A stretch of DNA of 64,000 nucleotides, from assembly GCA_963760715.1 (NCBI GenBank), contig CAVXDY010000007.1, positions 892,565 through 956,564 of the forward strand. The letters run 5' to 3'. This DNA is from CAVXDY01 sp963760715 (GTDB lineage Bacteria > Actinomycetota > Thermoleophilia > Miltoncostaeales > Miltoncostaeaceae). Positions 15,938 to 23,992 of this stretch are shown here, piece by piece. The position numbers and the translations under genes were made by a program. The notes below the pieces were generated by a model, which was not told the origin of the DNA, made no database searches, and worked only from the letters and a program-made list of their open reading frames with translations. The number at the start of each line of letters is the position of its first letter. The first letter of the stretch is position 1.

Positions 15938-17167
15938 TCACCGGCGGCGGTCGTGGCCGTCGCCGGGCATCAGCCAGGCCGACAGCCCCGGGTCGCGGCC
16001 GACCAGCGACGCGCGGGTGATCGCGGTCGGTCCGAACCGGTCGCGCACCTCGTCGAGCGCGGCGTCGAGGGCGCTCGGGCCGGGATCCTCGATCGGAAGG
16101 ACGAGCTGGACCGCGCTGCCGTCGCCGAGATTGCTCACGCTCACCCCGACGAGGGTGACGCCGCGGTGGGCGATCGTCGGCGCGGCCTCGGCGAGCAGGG
16201 CGCGCATCGTGGCGAGGATCGGCCGGGTCGCCGCGGTCGCCTGGGGGAGCGTGCGCGCGCGGGTCGCGCGCGAGTAGTCGTCGAAGCGGAGCCGGAGGGT
16301 GACCGTCCGGCCCGCCCGCCCGGCCTTCCGCATCCGGCGGGTCACGCGATCGACCAGCCCCACGACCACGGCGTCGAGCGCCTCGGGGGATCGCGGCGAA
16401 CGGCCGAGCGCGCTCTGCGCCCCGAACGTGCGGCGGCGCCGGCGCACCCGCACCGGCCGCGGGTCGAGGTTGTGCGCCAGGGCGTGCAGGTGCCGGCCGG
16501 CGGCCCTCCCGAGCAGGGAGACGAGCCCCGCCTCGCCGAGCGCGGCGACCTGGCCGACGGTCGCGAGCCCCGCCCGGTGGAGCCTCTCCGCGGTCGCGGG
16601 CCCCACGCCCCAGAGCCGCTCCACCTCGAGCGGGTGCAGGAAGGCGAGCTCGGCCCCGGCCGGGATCACGAGGAGCCCGTCCGGCTTGGCCACGCCGCCC
16701 GCCACCTTGGCCAGGTGCTTGGTGGTGGCCACGCCGACCGTGATCGGCAGGCCGACCCGCTCGCGGACCTCACGCCGCAGGCGCACCGCGATCTGCGTGG
16801 GCGTCCCCGCGATCCTCTCCATCCCGCGGACGTCGAGGAAGGCCTCGTCGATCGAGAGCCCCTCGACCAGCGGCGCGGTCCGCTCGAAGACGTCGAACAC
16901 CGCCCGGCTGGCCGCGACGTAGGCGGGCCACCGGGGCGGCACGACCACGGCCTGCGGGCACAGCCGCCGCGCCCGCCCGCCGCTCATCGCCCCCTGGACG
17001 CCGTGCGCGCGGGCCTCGTAGCTCGCCGCCAGAACGACCCCCGCCCCGACGATCACCGGCCGCCCCCGCAGCGCGGGGTCGTCGCGCTGCTCGACGGACG
17101 CGAAGAACGCGTCGAGGTCGGCGTGCAGGATCGTCGCCTCGCGCGACACGAACACATGTTCGCCCAT
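15938..17167 (-). CDS. dinB: DNA polymerase IV (Y family)
   Basis: About 400 residues. The catalytic carboxylates are in ILHADLDAFFASVE and LSIDEAFLDV; YEARAHGV lies between, the HhH region is LWGVGPATAERLHRAGLATVGQVA, and a little-finger domain follows. It performs error-prone translesion synthesis. The ATG at 17167 precedes codons that are themselves the LexA box at 17149-17162, so a GTG at 17149 (protein starting MSREATILHADLDAFF) may be the true start. A C-terminal beta-clamp motif is not obvious, although QLVLPIE is a possible clamp-like stretch. The divergent neighbour is acuC. Confidence 0.93.
   Translation of the reverse strand: MGEHVFVSREATILHADLDAFFASVEQRDDPALRGRPVIVGAGVVLAASYEARAHGVQGAMSGGRARRLCPQAVVVPPRWPAYVAASRAVFDVFERTAPLVEGLSIDEAFLDVRGMERIAGTPTQIAVRLRREVRERVGLPITVGVATTKHLAKVAGGVAKPDGLLVIPAGAELAFLHPLEVERLWGVGPATAERLHRAGLATVGQVAALGEAGLVSLLGRAAGRHLHALAHNLDPRPVRVRRRRRTFGAQSALGRSPRSPEALDAVVVGLVDRVTRRMRKAGRAGRTVTLRLRFDDYSRATRARTLPQATAATRPILATMRALLAEAAPTIAHRGVTLVGVSVSNLGDGSAVQLVLPIEDPGPSALDAALDEVRDRFGPTAITRASLVGRDPGLSAWLMPGDGHDRRR
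17149..17162. promoter_or_regulatory. LexA (SOS) box at dinB
   Basis: The plus-strand sequence CGAACACATGTTCG matches the Gram-positive/actinobacterial LexA consensus CGAAC-N4-GTTCG exactly. The same 14 bases recur at 50344-50357. It overlaps codons 3-7 of the longest dinB frame, and lies 50 nt before the acuC start. Read on the minus strand, GAACAT within it could act as a -10 element. Confidence 0.9.
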
Positions 17168-17211
17168 GCGCCGGACGCACGCCAGCCCGCTCGACGCGCG
17201 ATGATCCGCCG

Positions 17212-18372
17212 ATGCCGCGAACCGCCCTCTCCCACGGCCTGCTGCTGCCGCTCTACGAGCTCGGCGAGGGCCATCCGATGACGCCGGTGCGGTACCGGCT
17301 GGCGGTGGAGCTGATCGCCGCCTACGGGCTGCTCGACCGGCCGGACGTCACGGTGCTGCAGCCGCGGCCGGCGACGATCGAGGAGATCGAGCGCGTCCAC
17401 CCCGCCGCCTACGTGGCGGCCGTCCGGCGCATGAGCGACAACCCGGCGCTCTCGCTCTCCTGGGAGGTGCAGCAGCAGTGGGGGATCACGCCGCCGGGGG
17501 GCGACACCCCGGCGGTGCCCGGGCTGCACGACCGGGCCGCCGCCGTGTGCGGCGCCACGATGGCGCCGGTGCTCGACGTCTGGGAGGGGCGGTCGCAGCA
17601 GGCGATCGGCGTCGGCGGCGGACTCCACCATGCCTTCGCCCACCGGGCCCAGGGGTTCTGCGTCTACAACGACCCGGCGGTGGCGATCCAGGCGCTCCTC
17701 GACGCGGGCGCCCGGCGGGTGGCCTTCGTCGACGTGGACGCCCACCACGGGGACGGGGTGCAGTGGATCTTCTACGAGGACCCCCGCGTGCTCACGTGCT
17801 CGGTCCACGAGAGCGGGAAGTACCTCTTCCCGGGCACCGGGTTCCTCTCCGAGCGCGGCGCGGGCGAGGGCGTGGGCACCTCGATCAACGTGCCGCTGCC
17901 GCCGTTCGCCGGCGACGAGCCCTACCTGCGCGCGGTGGACGAGGTGGTGATCCCGGCGGTCCGCGACTTCCGCCCGGACGCCCTGGTGATCGAGCCGGGG
18001 TGGGACGGGCATCACTCCGACGTGCTCAGCCACCTCCAGATCACGATGGACGGGTTCGAGCGCATGGCGGGCCGGCTGCACGGCCTCGCCGCCGACGTCA
18101 CGGACGGCCGCTTCGCCGCGGTCGGGGGCGGGGGGTACACCGGCGACGTGCTGGCCCGCGGCACCGCCCTCTTCTTCGCCCGGATGCTCGGCGTGGAGCT
18201 CGACGACGAGCTCCCCGCGGACTGGCGCGAGCGGGTGCGCGAGCTGACGGGCCGCGAGGCCGACCGGGTGCTGCGGGAGGACGGCGAGCCGGCCGCGCCG
18301 GCCGACACCCGCCGCCAGGCGGACATCGAGGCCCACGCCGTCATCGACGAGGCGATCGCCCTGCTCCGCTGA
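17212..18372 (+). CDS. acuC: Acetoin utilisation deacetylase AcuC / class I-like histone deacetylase
   Basis: 386 residues. It has the HDAC core: GGGLHHAFAH (charge-relay histidines), CVYNDPAVAI, VDVDAHHGDGVQWIFY (zinc Asp and His), SVHESGKYLFPGTG, EPGWDGHHSD (zinc Asp) and GGGGYTGDV. In bacteria AcuC removes acetyl groups from acetyl-CoA synthetase lysines and so activates acetate use. ATG 17212 was used. No acs gene is nearby. The SOS box lies 50 nt upstream, but it more probably serves dinB. The converging next gene ends 13 nt away. Confidence 0.9.
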   Translation: MPRTALSHGLLLPLYELGEGHPMTPVRYRLAVELIAAYGLLDRPDVTVLQPRPATIEEIERVHPAAYVAAVRRMSDNPALSLSWEVQQQWGITPPGGDTPAVPGLHDRAAAVCGATMAPVLDVWEGRSQQAIGVGGGLHHAFAHRAQGFCVYNDPAVAIQALLDAGARRVAFVDVDAHHGDGVQWIFYEDPRVLTCSVHESGKYLFPGTGFLSERGAGEGVGTSINVPLPPFAGDEPYLRAVDEVVIPAVRDFRPDALVIEPGWDGHHSDVLSHLQITMDGFERMAGRLHGLAADVTDGRFAAVGGGGYTGDVLARGTALFFARMLGVELDDELPADWRERVRELTGREADRVLREDGEPAAPADTRRQADIEAHAVIDEAIALLR

Positions 18373-18384
18373 CCCCGTGTCGGG

Positions 18385-20371
18385 TCAGCGGAAGGCGGCC
18401 CAGCCCCTGGGGGCGAGGGTGTCGAGCGAGCTGCCCAGCACCCCGGTGTCGGAGATGGTGTAGAGCGCGTCGCCGACCACCAGCGGCGCGGTGCACGGGG
18501 GACCACGACATGCCGGGGTCGTCCGGGTGGCGCACGCGGGCGATGGGGGTGATGCCGGTCGCGCGCGTCACGTCGAGGCCCACCGCGCCGAGGAACGACG
18601 TGGCGCCGTTGTCGCCGTAGGTCTGCACCGGCAGCACCAGGAGGTTCCGCGCCGGCCACCAGAGGAAGGCGTGGTGGTCGGCCTCGGCCTCGGACCAGTC
18701 GGTGTCGAGCGTCCGCTGCGCGATGCGCCGCGGGGCCGAGAGGTCGGAGACGTCGAACAGCGACACCTGGGTCCCCTGCACGCGCCCCTGGTCGTCGGCC
18801 GCCTGGCCCACGCCGATGAGCGTGTTCTCGTCGATCGGGTGCAGGTAGGACGAGAAGCCCGGGAGCTTCAGCTCGCCGCGCACGGCGGGGTGGGCCGGGT
18901 CGGAGAGGTCGAGGGTGAAGAGGGGGTCGGTCTGGCGGAAGGTGACGACGTAGCCGCGCGGGCCCAGGAAGCGCACCGCGTACACGCGCTCACCGCTGCC
19001 CAGCCCGTCCACCCGCCCGACCTGGGCCAGGCGGCCGTCGCGCTCGGCCAGCACGGTCACCAGGCTCTCGCTGGGCCGGGCGCCGGCGTCCGGAGGGGTC
19101 CACCACTCGGGCTCCTCGGTGCTCGCCACGCGCAGGTCCCCCTGGTACTCCGACAGCGAGAACTGGTTGAGCAGGTAGCCCCGCACCGCGCCGCTGGCCC
19201 GGTAGACCGTGCGCGCGGGGTCGGAGATGTCGAGCTTGTGGATCAGGGTGGCGCCGCGGGGCGGCGTGGACGACTCGGCGGCCGCGGGGCTCGCCCAACG
19301 CGGCGTGGCCACGTAGAGCGAGGTGGGGGAGGCGTAGACCAGGTCGCCGTCGGTCAGGATCGCGTCGGTGTCGAGCAGGCTCAGCGTGTCCGTCGCACCC
19401 ACGGTGAGCACGCTCACCATGCCGACGCCGGCGAACTGGGCCGGCCGGCTCACCGAGCGGCAGCCCACCGCGCGGTGCACCGTTCGCCGACTCGCCACGT
19501 CGCGCACCGTGATGCGCGGGAGCCAGGCGCCGGCGTTGGCGCGGGCCACGGCGCGCCGGTTGGCGCGCGTCGCGGCGCGGGCGGCGGTCGCGCCGGAGGA
19601 CGACGGCTGGACCAGCGGGAGCCGGGCCGGGGTGGAGGAGACGACCACCCGCACGCTCGTCCCGGTGCGCCGGGCGGCCACCAGGCTGCCCTCGACGCGC
19701 ATCCGCGACAGGACCCGCGGCGTCGCGGGATCGGACACGTCCACCAGCGCCAGCACGGTCGCCGGCTCGGACGGGTACGGGGCGATGGCCGCCGTGTCCG
19801 CGACGGCGAGGGGGACGTCCACCATCACGCGCGGGCCCGTGTCGCCGATCACCAGCAGGCGGTCGCCGTCCAGCAGGAGGCCCGTGGGCGCCATGCCGTC
19901 GAAGCCGATGGAGCCCAGGTTCCGCGGAGCCGCGCCGGTCACGTCGGTGGCCTGGAGGCGTCCCCCGGCGATGCTGAAGATGGTGCGGCCGTCCGTCTCC
20001 ACGAGGTCCGGCTCGTCCACGCCGGCCTCCTGGACGTTGGTGTCCGAGAAATCGACGCCGCGCTGGGCGCCCCCCGTCGCCGGTGCCGCGACCCCGTCGC
20101 GCAGCGCCTCGGGCGGGGGGCTCACCCCGATCGGCAGCGCGGCGCCCAGCCCGTAGGCGCCGACCATGCCGATCGTCCGGCTGCGCACGTGGCGGAGGAA
20201 CCCCTGGCACGAGGCGAACCGGGTCAGGCCCTGCTTGGCCGGGCGGGCCGCCGCCGCGCCGGGCGCGGCCGCGGGAGCGTCGCCGGCGGCGGCCGCGCAC
20301 CCTCCGCCCGCCAGGCAGATCGCCGCCAGCGCACCCACCGCGCCTCCCACGAGCAGACGTCGGCCCACCAC
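18385..20371 (-). CDS. Secreted beta-propeller protein (C-terminally frameshifted)
   Basis: About 660 residues of the family of secreted beta-propeller proteins distantly related to WD40. A signal peptide (RRLLVGGAVGALAAICLAGGGCAA, possibly a lipoprotein) is followed by propeller blades with FSDTNVQEAGVDEPDLVETDGRTIFSIAGGRLQATDVTG, YQGDLRVAST, YAVRFLGPRGYVVTFRQTDPLFTLDLSDPAHP and HPIDENTLIGVG. At about 18482-18492 the frame is off by one base: the adjacent frame then gives the expected ending LVVGDALYTISDTGVLGSSLDTLA and stops at 18385. GTG 20371 has GGAGG six nt upstream. It probably acts outside the cell; its ligand is unknown. Confidence 0.8.
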
Positions 20372-20447
20372 GCACCCCCTCCGCCGGGACGCCGCGCCTC
20401 GCGCGGCCGTTCGGGGATCATCCGCCGCCGCGCGCCCGCCCGTCACA

Positions 20448-21041
20448 TCACGACGGCGCCAGGGCGCGCCGCGCGGCCTCGTAGTCGTCCCAGGTGTCCA
20501 CGTCGCGCGGCAGGGGCCGCCCGGCGGGCACCCGCCGGAATCGCTCCGGTCCCTCGTCCAGCAGCCTCCACACCGCCTTGTCCCCGTGCAGCGCGCGCAG
20601 CTCCGGGAAGGCGGCGGCGGAGAAGACCATCGGGTGCCCGGGCGTCCCCTCGTAGTCGGTCACCGACGCCCAGGGGCGGTGGAGCTCCCAGTCGTCCCGC
20701 ACGAGGTCGATCAGGCCGGCGTCCACCCCCGGCATGTCGCCCAGGATCAGCACCACCGCGTCAACCGGTCCCGCCGCGTCCAGCCCCGCGAGCAGCGACG
20801 AGGCGCAGCCGCTGCCGTAGGCCTCGTTGCGGGCCACCTCGGCGCGCGCCGGAGAGACCGCGGCGAGCGCCGCGTCGGCGGCGCCCCCCACCACCAGGAT
20901 CACCCGGTCGAGGCTCGAGCCCTCCGCGTCGCGCAGCACCCAGCCCAGCAGCGTGGTGTCGCCGAACGGCAGCGTCTGCTTGGGGCGGCCCAGGCGCCGG
21001 GACGATCCGGCCCCGAGCACGATGCCCACCACGCCCCCCAT
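20448..21041 (-). CDS. MobA/MocA-like nucleotidyltransferase
   Basis: 197 residues. The nucleotide-binding start GIVLGAGSSRRLGRPKQTLPFG is the MocA/MobA signature (LAAGxSxRMGxPK), with LGWVLRDA, the metal site LILGDMPGVDAGLID and GHPMVFSAAAFPEL. It probably transfers CMP or GMP to molybdopterin, or acts in a related MoCo or F420/sugar reaction; a molybdoenzyme is not seen nearby. ATG 21041 has GAGGTGA upstream. The convergence/divergence pattern suggests a single transcription unit. Confidence 0.82.
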   Translation of the reverse strand: MGGVVGIVLGAGSSRRLGRPKQTLPFGDTTLLGWVLRDAEGSSLDRVILVVGGAADAALAAVSPARAEVARNEAYGSGCASSLLAGLDAAGPVDAVVLILGDMPGVDAGLIDLVRDDWELHRPWASVTDYEGTPGHPMVFSAAAFPELRALHGDKAVWRLLDEGPERFRRVPAGRPLPRDVDTWDDYEAARRALAPS

Positions 21042-21144
21042 GCCATCACCTCGGACCGCGGCCGCCTTGACATCCGCCGAATTCGTACACAACGATACAA
21101 ACCGTCCGTGCGGTCCCCACGGGCCACCTCCCGGAAGGAGGGCC

Positions 21145-21882
21145 ATGCGCGCTCGACCCCGGGCGGAAGCCCTGGTCGCCGGCCCCGTCGCCGCCGCCCT
21201 GCTGGCCGGCGCGGCGCTCTGGGCCCTGATGTCGAGCGCGTGGTCGCCGCTGCTGCACCAGGGCGGGCACGCCCACGCGGCAGAGCCCGCCGCGCTGGTC
21301 GTCGCGGTGTGGATGGTGGGGTGGGCCCTGATGGCGGTGGCCACGATGCTGCCGACCGCGATCCCGTTGATCGCGGCCGCCGGGCGGGCGGCCCGCGGGA
21401 CCCCCGTCGCCTTCCTCACCGCCGGCTTCCTGGGGGTGTGGACCGCCTTCGGCGTCGCCCTCCTCGCGGGCCAGGGCCTGCTCGGCGCGGCCCTGCGCCT
21501 GTCGCCCCTCGATCCGCGGCCCGAGGTCGTCGCCGTCGCCGCCCTCGCGGTGGCCGGCGCCTACCAGCTGTCGCCGCGGAAGGCGCGCGCCCTCGACCGG
21601 TGCCGCTCCCACTCCGCGCTCCCCGCGGGGTGGGGCCGGGGCGCCGATCCCACCGGCGACGCCCTGCGCACCGGGGTCCGCCACGGCGTGGCCTCGCTCG
21701 CGTGCTGCGGCCCGCTGATGGTGGCCGCGGCGCTCTCGGGCGTGGGCGGTGCGGCCGGGATGCTCGCCCTGGGCCTCGTGATGACGCTCGAGGAGCGTGA
21801 ACGGGCGGGCGAGCGGCTGCGCCGGTCGCTGGGAGTCGCCCTGCTCGCCGCCGCCGTGCTCACGCTAGTTTGGGCGGTGTGA
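21145..21882 (+). CDS. DUF2182-type integral membrane protein
   Basis: 245 residues with about six membrane helices. It has the pattern VVAVWMVGWALMAVATMLPTAIPLI in helix 2-3, a CRSHSALP loop and GVASLACCGPLMVAAALSGVGG near the end, matching the predicted metal-binding membrane family DUF2182 (COG5486). The family is often linked with copper/urease or organic-halide loci, but its function is not established. ATG 21145 has GGAAGGAGG upstream. The stop overlaps the next start as GTGA, so at least three genes (to 22873) are translationally coupled. Confidence 0.78.
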   Translation: MRARPRAEALVAGPVAAALLAGAALWALMSSAWSPLLHQGGHAHAAEPAALVVAVWMVGWALMAVATMLPTAIPLIAAAGRAARGTPVAFLTAGFLGVWTAFGVALLAGQGLLGAALRLSPLDPRPEVVAVAALAVAGAYQLSPRKARALDRCRSHSALPAGWGRGADPTGDALRTGVRHGVASLACCGPLMVAAALSGVGGAAGMLALGLVMTLEERERAGERLRRSLGVALLAAAVLTLVWAV

Positions 21883-22376
21883 ACGAGCATGTCCCGCGGC
21901 ATGGACGCGACGAATCGGAGGAGGAGCGGCTCGACCGCCAGCTCCTCGAGTTGCTCAACGAGGTCCGGGTCGCGATCCCCGGGGTGCAGGTGCTCTTCGC
22001 CTTCCTGCTCACGGTGCCGTTCTCCGCGCGCTGGGGTGACACCTCGGAGCTGCAGCAGAGCGCCTACTTCGCCACCCTCATCCTCACCGCGACCGCGAGC
22101 GCGCTGCTCATGGCGCCGGCCGCCATCCACCGCGTGCGGTTCCGGATGGGCGACAAGCGCACCATCGTGGAGTGGGCCCACCGGCTCACGATCGCCGGCC
22201 TCGCCGTGCTCGGGGTGGCGATGGCCGGGGCGGTGTTCCTCGTCACCGACGTCCTCTACGCGGCCACGGGCGCCGCGATCGCGGCCGGCGCCATCCTCGG
22301 GCTGATCGTGGGGCTGTGGTTCGTGCTCCCCCTGAGCCGCCGCTTCCATCACCGCGGCGACCGGCCGCGGACGTGA
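21879..22376 (+). CDS. DUF6328-like four-helix membrane protein
   Basis: 165 residues. An acidic N-terminus (DESEEERLDRQLLELLNEVRVAIPGVQVLFAFLLTVPF) leads to four membrane helices. The segment LNEVRVAIPGVQVLFAFLLTVPF..ATLILTATASALLMAPAAIHR is typical of a widespread actinobacterial membrane family annotated as DUF6328. GTG 21879 overlaps the previous TGA (GTGA). The function is unknown; coupling to the DUF2182 gene suggests a shared membrane role. Confidence 0.75.
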   Translation: MNEHVPRHGRDESEEERLDRQLLELLNEVRVAIPGVQVLFAFLLTVPFSARWGDTSELQQSAYFATLILTATASALLMAPAAIHRVRFRMGDKRTIVEWAHRLTIAGLAVLGVAMAGAVFLVTDVLYAATGAAIAAGAILGLIVGLWFVLPLSRRFHHRGDRPRT

Positions 22377-22873
22377 GGCGACTCGCCGTGCGGGCCCTGG
22401 TCGTGGCGACCACCCTGGGGGCCCTCGCCGTGTCGGCCACCGCCGCCGGCGACCGCATCGTCCCGGGGCGGGCGATCGGCCCGGTCGCCCTGGGCGACGA
22501 GCGCGCCGCCATCGCGGCCCGGTTCGGGGACGGGCAGGTCGTGAGCCGCGCGCCCGATCCCGCCGCCCCCGCCAACCGCAACCTCGACGCCGTGGTGGTG
22601 CGCTATCCGGCGCTCTCGCTGGTCGCCCGCTTCCCCACCGACGAGGCCAGCAGCGGCGTCACCCTCCTGTCCACCCGGAACCCGCGCTACCGCACCGCCG
22701 CGGGCGCCGGGGTGGGCTCCACCCGGGGGGCCGTCCGGGCCGCCCACCCGGCGGCGGTCTGCACCGCCGCCGTCTGCCGGATCGGGCGTGCCGCTCCCGG
22801 GCGGGCCGTCACGCGCTTCGTGCTGGCCCCCCGCGTCGTCCGCGTGGAGGTTCTGCGGGTTTCCTCCCGCTAG
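22373..22873 (+). CDS. Secreted hypothetical protein
   Basis: 166 residues. The signal peptide RRLAVRALVVATTLGALAVSATAAG is followed by GRAIGPVALGDERAAIAARFGDGQ, a repeated pattern in which a RxIGPVxLGxxRAxVxxRFG segment is seen in many secreted actinobacterial proteins. Two cysteines (AAVCTAAVCRIG) could bond. The GTG start overlaps the preceding TGA. As the last gene of a coupled triplet with two membrane proteins it may be their extracytoplasmic partner. Family function unknown. Confidence 0.65.
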   Translation: MRRLAVRALVVATTLGALAVSATAAGDRIVPGRAIGPVALGDERAAIAARFGDGQVVSRAPDPAAPANRNLDAVVVRYPALSLVARFPTDEASSGVTLLSTRNPRYRTAAGAGVGSTRGAVRAAHPAAVCTAAVCRIGRAAPGRAVTRFVLAPRVVRVEVLRVSSR

Positions 22874-23018
22874 TCGGCGAATCTGCAACGAACGCAACGG
22901 GGATCCGGTCGGGTCGCAACGCCGAGGGGCTTTACGCGGCGCACCCGGGCGTGGTGTGAACAGGGGTACGCCCCTGCCGGGGCCCGTCCGCGCGGTCCGT
23001 CACAGGAGGAGTCGTCCC

Positions 23019-23936
23019 ATGGCCCGGAAGTACAGCCCGCTCGTCGGCGCACGCCGCATCGGTGTGCTCGCCGCAATCGGAGTGGTGGCGATCGGAGGAG
23101 GCGGCGTCGCGATCGCGGCGACCTCCAACCAGTCGGGGACCGCCTTCACCTGCGATGGGAAGCTCGCCACGATCGTGGGCACGAACGGCAACGACACCCT
23201 GACCGGCACGATCAACCCCGACGTGATCGTCGCACTCGACGGCAACGACGTGGTCAAGGGGGTCCAGGGCGACGACACGATCTGCCTCGGCAACGGCGAC
23301 GACCGCGCCGACGGGGGCGTCGGCAACGACCGCATCTTCGGGGAGGCCGGCAACGACAGCCTGAACGCCGGCAACGACAACGACTTCGTCGACGGCGGGG
23401 CGGGCGACGACAAGATCGTCGGCGGCCGTGGTGACGACACCGGCATGGGCCAGGCGGGCAACGACGTCATCAACCTCGGCGCCGGCAACGACGTCGGCGA
23501 CGCCGGCGACGGCAACGACTCGCTCTTCGGCGAGGCGGGCAACGACGGCCGCCTTGTCGGCGGGAAGGGCATCGACACCGTCGAGGGCGGCGGCGGCCGT
23601 GACACGATCCTGGGCGGGGACGGCCGCGACACCCTGCGCGGCGGCGACGGCATCGACCGCATCGACGGCCAGGCGGGTGCCGACCGGGTGTCCGGCGACG
23701 GCGGCGGGGACGTCATCTTCGGAGGCATCGGCGACGACATCGTGAACGGCAACGGCGGCGCCGACGGCGTCCACGGCGGCGGGGGCAACGACTCCGTGAT
23801 CGGCGAGAGCGGCGCGGACCGCCTCTTCGGCGACTCCGGCGACGACAGCCTCGACGGCGGCCCGGGCGTGGACTTCGGCAACGGCGGCTCCGGCAAGGAC
23901 ACCTGCAGCCTCGTGGAGGTCGCGCGCAGCTGCTGA
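23019..23936 (+). CDS. Secreted RTX-type calcium-binding repeat protein
   Basis: 305 residues. A Sec signal or anchor (IGVLAAIGVVAIGGGGVAIAA) is followed by about 250 residues of tandem nonapeptides GGxGxDxUx (for example GNDTLTG, GGAGDDKIVGGRGDD, GGDGRDTLRGGDGIDRIDG), which form a parallel beta-roll with calcium between turns. The ends are marked by cysteines: FTCDG before the repeats and DTCSLVEVARSC at the C-terminus. There is no catalytic domain and no type I secretion gene nearby, so it is probably a cell-surface or matrix protein exported by Sec. ATG 23019 has AGGAGGAG upstream. Confidence 0.88.
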   Translation: MARKYSPLVGARRIGVLAAIGVVAIGGGGVAIAATSNQSGTAFTCDGKLATIVGTNGNDTLTGTINPDVIVALDGNDVVKGVQGDDTICLGNGDDRADGGVGNDRIFGEAGNDSLNAGNDNDFVDGGAGDDKIVGGRGDDTGMGQAGNDVINLGAGNDVGDAGDGNDSLFGEAGNDGRLVGGKGIDTVEGGGGRDTILGGDGRDTLRGGDGIDRIDGQAGADRVSGDGGGDVIFGGIGDDIVNGNGGADGVHGGGGNDSVIGESGADRLFGDSGDDSLDGGPGVDFGNGGSGKDTCSLVEVARSC

Positions 23937-23946
23937 CCGAGCGTGG

Positions 23947-23977
23947 CCCCGGCGCCGTCCCACGGGCGGCGCCGGGG
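23947..23977. terminator. Bidirectional hairpin between convergent genes
   Basis: Perfect 11-bp inverted repeat CCCCGGCGCCG / CGGCGCCGGGG with a 9-nt loop. It lies between the stops of the RTX gene (23936) and the glycosidase gene (23993). No T-run follows on either strand, so it may be an L-shaped or Rho-assisted terminator. Confidence 0.6.
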
Positions 23978-23992
23978 GCGCCTCGCCCGGCC

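Noticed and set aside
23019..23936. CRISPR-like regular repeats in the RTX gene
   Set aside because: The periodicity is a 27-nt codon-phased nonapeptide repeat (GGxGxDxUx) in one open frame, not direct repeats with unique spacers.
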